Of a stretch of DNA of 5,293 bases, positions 1 to 5,293 are shown in pieces (position 1 is the first letter of the stretch; each line of letters starts with the position of its first letter). Below the pieces are notes generated by a model. It had not been told where the DNA came from and searched no databases. It was given only the letters and a program-made list of their open reading frames with translations. The DNA comes from DASWRT01 sp036403035 (GTDB lineage Bacteria; Pseudomonadota; Alphaproteobacteria; ATCC43930; CGMCC-115725). Position numbers and translations under genes: made by a program. Where the stretch lies: assembly GCA_036403035.1 (NCBI GenBank), contig DASWRT010000323.1:1-5293 (forward strand), given 5' to 3'.

Positions 1-805
1 CGACGACGTGCACTTCCTCGCCGCCGAGGCGGCGCGACGAGCGGCAGCAATCCATCGCCGTGTTGCCGCCGCCGAGCACGATGACGCGCTTGCCGATCTT
101 CTCGATGTGGCCGAACGAGACGCTCGACAGCCAGTCGATGCCGATATGGATGTTCGCCGATGCTTCCTTGCGGCCGGGAATGTCGAGATCGCGGCCGCGC
201 GGCGCGCCGGTGCCGACGAACACCGCGTCGAAGCCTTCGGCGAGCAGCCCCTTCAGGCTGTCGATGCGCTGTCCGAAATGCGCCTCGACGCCCATGTCGA
301 GGATATAGCCGACCTCCTCGTCGATGATCGACTCCGGCAGCCGGAAGCGCGGGATCTGGCTGCGGATCATGCCGCCGCCCCGCGGCTCGGCGTCGTAGAG
401 CACGATCTCGTAGCCGAGCGGCATCAGGTCGCGCGCCACGGTCAGCGAAGCGGGGCCGGCGCCGATGAGCGCGACGCGCTTGCCGTTCTTTTCGGACGGG
501 ATCTGCGGCAGTCGCGCCGTGACATCGCCCTTGTTGTCGGCGGCGACGCGCTTCAGCCGGCAGATCGCGACGGGTTCAGCCTCGACCCGCCCGCGGCGGC
601 AGGCCGGCTCGCAGGGCCGGTCGCAGGTCCGTCCAAGAATTCCCGGGAAGACGTTCGATTTCCAATTGACCATGTAGGCGTCGTCGTACCGCCCTGCCGC
701 GATGAGCCGGATATATTCCGGGACCGGCGTATGGGCTGGGCACGCCCATTGGCAATCGACGACCTTGTGGAAGTATTCCGGCTGACTGATATCGGTGGGC
801 TGCAC
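1..805 (-). CDS. GltD-like FAD/NAD(P) oxidoreductase with N-terminal Fe-S domain (3' end cut off)
   Basis: Only the first 268 residues are in the window; the rest lies beyond the left edge. The protein resembles the small (beta) subunit of glutamate synthase and its relatives, which pass electrons between NAD(P)H, FAD and iron-sulfur clusters in the cytoplasm. An N-terminal cysteine-rich region holds C18 and C22 (CQWAC), then C61, C65 and C69 in a C-x3-C-x3-C array, and C82. A Rossmann FAD motif follows at 113-120 (LIGAGPAS), and a second dinucleotide motif at 242-251 (IVLGGGNTAM) begins the NAD(P) domain. The GTG start is chosen because AAGGAG stands 5 nt upstream, the sequence from residue 2 onward fits the family, and an in-frame stop lies further upstream without an ATG between. 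It lies 63 nt after a small ORF with a strong hairpin in the gap. True glutamate synthase is not shown, since no large subunit is visible. It could equally serve a ferredoxin-linked oxoacid oxidoreductase or another partner (inference). Confidence 0.93.
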   Translation of the reverse strand, partial: MQPTDISQPEYFHKVVDCQWACPAHTPVPEYIRLIAAGRYDDAYMVNWKSNVFPGILGRTCDRPCEPACRRGRVEAEPVAICRLKRVAADNKGDVTARLPQIPSEKNGKRVALIGAGPASLTVARDLMPLGYEIVLYDAEPRGGGMIRSQIPRFRLPESIIDEEVGYILDMGVEAHFGQRIDSLKGLLAEGFDAVFVGTGAPRGRDLDIPGRKEASANIHIGIDWLSSVSFGHIEKIGKRVIVLGGGNTAMDCCRSSRRLGGEEVHVV

Positions 806-3800
806 GACGACTCCTTCACTTGCGCGACCGGCGGCCGGCGCGGGCACAGCGCCCCGCGCCGGCCGGTCTCATCTCCGGTCCGCGCGATCCGCCTCGTCCT
901 CAAGCTCGGTGGCGATATTGACCAGCTCGCGGGTCATGTCCGGGATCGCCGTCATTTCCGACAGGTCGCGGCAACGTCTCGCCAGGCGGCGGAGCCGCAA
1001 GGAAGCCGCGGTGTCGGCGGTCATCGTATCGGCCGGCATGCTCTCTCCTGAAACCAGGGTTCCGGAACAAGGTTCGCGTCCGCCTCAGGCGCCGTCCGGG
1101 ACGCCCATTTACTGACCAGCTTGCCGCATCGAAGGTCGTAGTGCAACGCTTCCGGGAAGCGCCGAATGACCGTTCAGCGCGCATCCCCATCGATCGATTT
1201 GCCGAAATCGCGAGAGGACCGACGAGGGAAGATTGCACAAGGACGATTGTCGATCAAGATTCAGGTGAAATAGAAGATCACCTTATTTTGGAGATCCGTA
1301 GAAAAAATTTCACCGTACATCCTCAAATTTCACAAGTTCAATTACGGAACACCCTGTGATTCACATGACCTCCGCGACAAGGGCGACCTCCCCTTCCGTC
1401 GGACCGTCACCGTTCGCTGAATACTGGAATTCTCTTCCACTTTTCAACGCGGCACGCTATAGCGTGCGGCGGCCGCATCGCAGCTCCGCGCACCGCGTCA
1501 ATTGTCTCGATGATTGCGTCCGTCAGGCGTGCTCGGCGTCGCCGCGGTCGGGCGGCGGCGAAATCGTCCACCTGGGAGGCCCTCACCCGATCGGTGATCG
1601 GCGATGCATCCGAGGTCATGCCGGATTTCCCGGCGGCGTCCGACCGCCGGCTCAAGGGGATCGCGCGCCGGCGTGGCGCGCGATCGATACGAGCGGCGGC
1701 CGCGGGGATTACTCCGACTTGTAGTATTCGGGAATAACGTAAGGGCCTTCGGGAATCACCGCGACGCGCGGGTCGCCGGTAACGGCGACGCTCTCGCGGA
1801 TCGCCGCCTCGATCGAGTCGATCGATATCAGCGACGTCAGCTTCCGCTGCTCCGGCGAGAGCCCGGTCGAGTAGAGCATCACGTTGCCGATCGAAAGCGG
1901 CTTGGTGAGCATGTTCGGGCACCATTCGTCGATGTCGGCCTGCGGCTTCCGCGCCGTCATCTCGGTGAAGCCCCGAACGCCCAGCTCGACGAGCCGGCGC
2001 TGAGCCTCGACGAACTCGGGCGAACCCAGCCCTTCGCGGCACTCCGAGGCGATGATCAAGTTGCCGCCCGGCTCCAGGATGCCCACCGCGCCGATCACGC
2101 CCTTGATCGTCTGGTAGTAATTGCCGTCGAGCGGGTGCCCGGCATTGCAGGTGACCACCGTCTTGAAGCGCTGCGCCGACGATACGATCGCATAGCGGGT
2201 GACGTGCGCGACTGCCTGAAGGTGGCTCTCGACGATCTCGCCGAAATTGACGAACGAGAGCCGCCGGTCCTCGTCGATCACCGTATTGAGCGCGAGTGCG
2301 CCGCCCACCCATTTCACGATTTCGAGCTGGTCCTCGTGCAGCGGGTTGCCGTCGAGCACGCAGTTCGTCGCGCAGGGATGCATAACGTAGCGGGAGCTGT
2401 GGAACATGCGGATCGTGTCGCTGTGCGCGACGCCCGGCGCGATCACCTTTCGCCCGCCCGACCAGCCGGCGATCAGGTGCGGCTCGACGAGCCCGGTCGC
2501 GATCTTCAGGTCGGCCTCGACGAAACGCCGGTCGACCTTCACCGGCGTGCCGCGCGACGTGGTGCCGAGTTCGACGTGGCCGGCGTCGTCGCGGGCGAAA
2601 TGGTTCTCGATCCGGACCGTCTCCATGACCCAGGGATCGCCGATGATCTCCGCCAGTTCCTCGCCCTCGTTCGGCCGGTGCAGGCCGGTCGCGATCAGCA
2701 GCGTGACGTTCTCGCGCGGTATGCCGGCATCGAGGATCTGCCTGACCATCTCGCCGAGGAAGAGTCCGTTCGGCACCGGCCGCGTGATGTCGCAGACGAG
2801 GATGCAGGCGCTCCTCTTCCCGCGCGCCTCCTCGATCAGCGGCCGGGAGCCGACAGGGTTCGCGAGCGCAGACCGGACCGCTCCGACCGGGTCCGGCAGT
2901 ATCGGCATGTCGTGCTTGCGAAAGATGGTGACCTCATAGTCGTCGCCAAGCTCGACCGGCAGCATGCCGCGGCCATATCGCAGTTCCACGCGCATCGGTT
3001 GTCTCTCCCCGTTTTCGATTGATTGCCGGTGTCCTATGGTCTTTGCGCCGCCGAGATGCGACCGGCGGCGCGCAAAATCCGCAACGCGGCGCAGGCCGCG
3101 CCGTAGCCGTTGTCGATGTTGACGACGGCGATGCCGGGCGCGCAGCTCGCGAGCGCCGCGTGGAGCGCCGTCTCGCCGCCGCGCGCTACGCCGTAGCCGA
3201 CCGAGGTCGGCACCGCGACGAGCGCGCCCGGCACGAGGCCGCCGAGGACGCTGACCATCGCCGCGTCCATGCCGGCCGCGACGATCAGGACAGGCATCTC
3301 GCGCAGCTCGTCGATGCGCTCCAGCAGGCGCCACAGGCCGGCGACGCCGACATCGGCGACCACGAGACTCTCCTCGCCGTGCCAGAGCAGCGTGCGCGCC
3401 GCCTCGCGCCCGACCGGCATGTCCGACGTTCCCGCCGCGACGATGCCGACGCGCGCCGGTCCGGACACCGGCGCCGGCGGACCGAAGAACCCGGTACGCG
3501 ACACCGGGTCGTAGTCGAGCCGGCCGCGGTGCCGCTGCGGCAGTTCGCCGAACCGCTCCGGGGCCAGCCGCGTCAACAGGAAGCCGGCGCCGCGTTCCGC
3601 CGCGCGGTCGAGGATCTCGGCAATCTGCGGGACGCTCTTGCCGGCGCACAGGATCGCTTCGGGCAGGCCGATCCGCGCCGCCCGCCCGAAATCGAGCCGG
3701 ATGTCGCCGCCGCTCTCCTCCCGCCCGCTCATGACCGCGCCGTCTCCGCCGCAGCGACCCTGCCGCCGACCAGGAAGGCGCTGCCCGTGCGGTACGGCGC

Positions 3801-5293
3801 GAACGAGACCGGCCTTGGATCCAGGCCGTGCTCCTGCGCCAGCGCCTCCACCGCCGCGGCGAGGCGGCCTCGCTCGGCGCCGCCCAGCCGCGTCAGGCTC
3901 GCTTCGTCCAGTTCGACGACCAGCTTGCCCGGCCGCACCCGGCAGCGCACCGTGCGCGGCGTCAGCTCCGCCGCGGCAAGACGCTCGACGGCATGGACCA
4001 GCGCGAGCAGCCCGGCCTCGATCCGGATGCCGGTCTCGACCCTGCTGGACAGGCAGGGCGCGGCCGGAAGCTCGGCGATGTCGCCGAGGCCCAGGCCGCG
4101 GGCGATCGCTCGCACCGTTCGCTTGTCGATGCCGGCCTCGACGAAGGGATGGCGGACGCCGTGCTCGCGCGCGGCGTCGAGCCCCGGCCGGTACTCGCCG
4201 AGATCGTCGAGGTTCGTGCCGGAGAGGATCTGCATCCCGGTGTGCCGCCGCACCGCCGCATAGAGGTGCGTCTTGCAGTAGAAGCAGCGGTTGACCGGAT
4301 TCTCGCGGTACTCGGCCGAGGCGAACTCGCCGGCATCGATCACCGACAGGAGCCAGCCTTCGCGCCCGGCAATCTCCCGCACGCGGGCCGTCGCCTCCGG
4401 CGGGACGGCCGGCGAGACGGCATGGAACATCCGCACGGTCCCGGCGCCGAGCGTGCGGTGGGCGAGGACCGAGAGGGTCAGGCTATCCACCCCGCCGCTG
4501 ACCGCGACGGCGATTTCGGGCATCGCGGCGAGGATCGCCCGGAGCGCCGCAACCTGCTGCCGATGCAGCTCGATGCCGGACGACGGCATGTTGTCGCCGT
4601 CGCCCTCCTCTGTCCGGTTCTCCTGGTCCGCTCCGCTCCGCATCGTGATCCCTACTCCTCGTCCGTTCCATCACGCCGCAGCAGCGCCGCCTCTTCGGCG
4701 GCCCGGCGCAGCCGCTCCCGTCCGGCCCGGCCGGCGGAAGCGTCGGCGGCGAGCGCGTCGCTCTCCGCCTTCGCCGTCCTGACGCCGTCCGGGCGGGCGA
4801 CGATCTTGACCGGGACGGCGCGGCCGTCGACCTCGACAATCGCGGACCGCCGGTCGAGCACCGCCCGCCGCACGGTCTGCACTCGCAACCCGATCGTCGC
4901 GGTTTCCCGGAAGCACGCCGCGACGACGGCGGCCTCGCCGTCGCACCGCGCCAGCACCCGGACGTGGCTGACGAGACGGCCCTTCTTGCCGAATGCCGGC
5001 ATCTGCAGCACGTCGAGAACGTCGGGCATCGCGCGCAGCCGGTCGAGACCGGCGGCAAGGTCCTCCGCCGTCTGGTCGTCGACCTCGAACTCGATCGCCG
5101 CCACCTCGTCGCGGCCGCCGCCGCCTTCCATCGTCGCCGCCGGCTCGTCCATGAGGACGAGAACTCGGAGCACGTTGCTGATGCCCGGTAAACGCCGGCT
5201 GCCGAAACCGATCCCGGTGCCGGCGAGGCGCCGGGGCTGGGGTCCCGGGCCGGCGGCGCAGCCGAGATGGCGGACGATCGCGGCGCCGGTCGG

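Overview
The window is GC-rich throughout, apart from one short AT-rich island. Every convincing gene lies on the minus strand, so the region reads from right to left. GC-rich third codon positions and the style of the proteins (especially the GltD-like oxidoreductase at the left edge) suggest a high-GC proteobacterium, most likely an alphaproteobacterium. That placement is inference; no rRNA or other phylogenetic marker is present.

Right half (about 5293 down to 1709): a compact operon in the order larC-larE-larB-larA. It makes and uses the nickel-pincer nucleotide (NPN) cofactor. LarB carboxylates and hydrolyses nicotinic acid adenine dinucleotide (NaAD). LarE adds sulfur to the two carboxylates at the cost of its own cysteine. 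LarC inserts nickel with CTP. LarA is the enzyme that carries the cofactor on a lysine and racemises or epimerises a 2-hydroxyacid. larC is cut by the right edge but keeps the LarC1/LarC2 junction in one unbroken frame. larE, larB and larA are complete, and all catalytic landmarks of LarA are present. The spacing (8-nt gap, 4-nt ATGA overlap, 38-nt gap) indicates one transcript. A perfect 11-bp hairpin followed by a second 7-bp hairpin lies just after larA and probably marks its 3' end. No larD, nickel transporter or regulator is visible.

Middle (about 1040 to 1708): mostly non-coding. It holds the two hairpins, one doubtful 70-codon ORF, several perfect palindromes, and an AT-rich island (about 1230-1370) with repeated GTGAAAT boxes. 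It is best read as the control region of the next minus-strand unit and as a boundary between two unrelated operons.

Left end (1 to 1039): a probable small protein of 56 aa with a good ribosome binding site, then a strong 13-bp intercistronic hairpin, then the N-terminal 268 residues of a GltD-like iron-sulfur/FAD/NAD(P) oxidoreductase that runs off the left edge. These two genes probably form a second operon. I see no transposon, CRISPR array, tRNA or rRNA.
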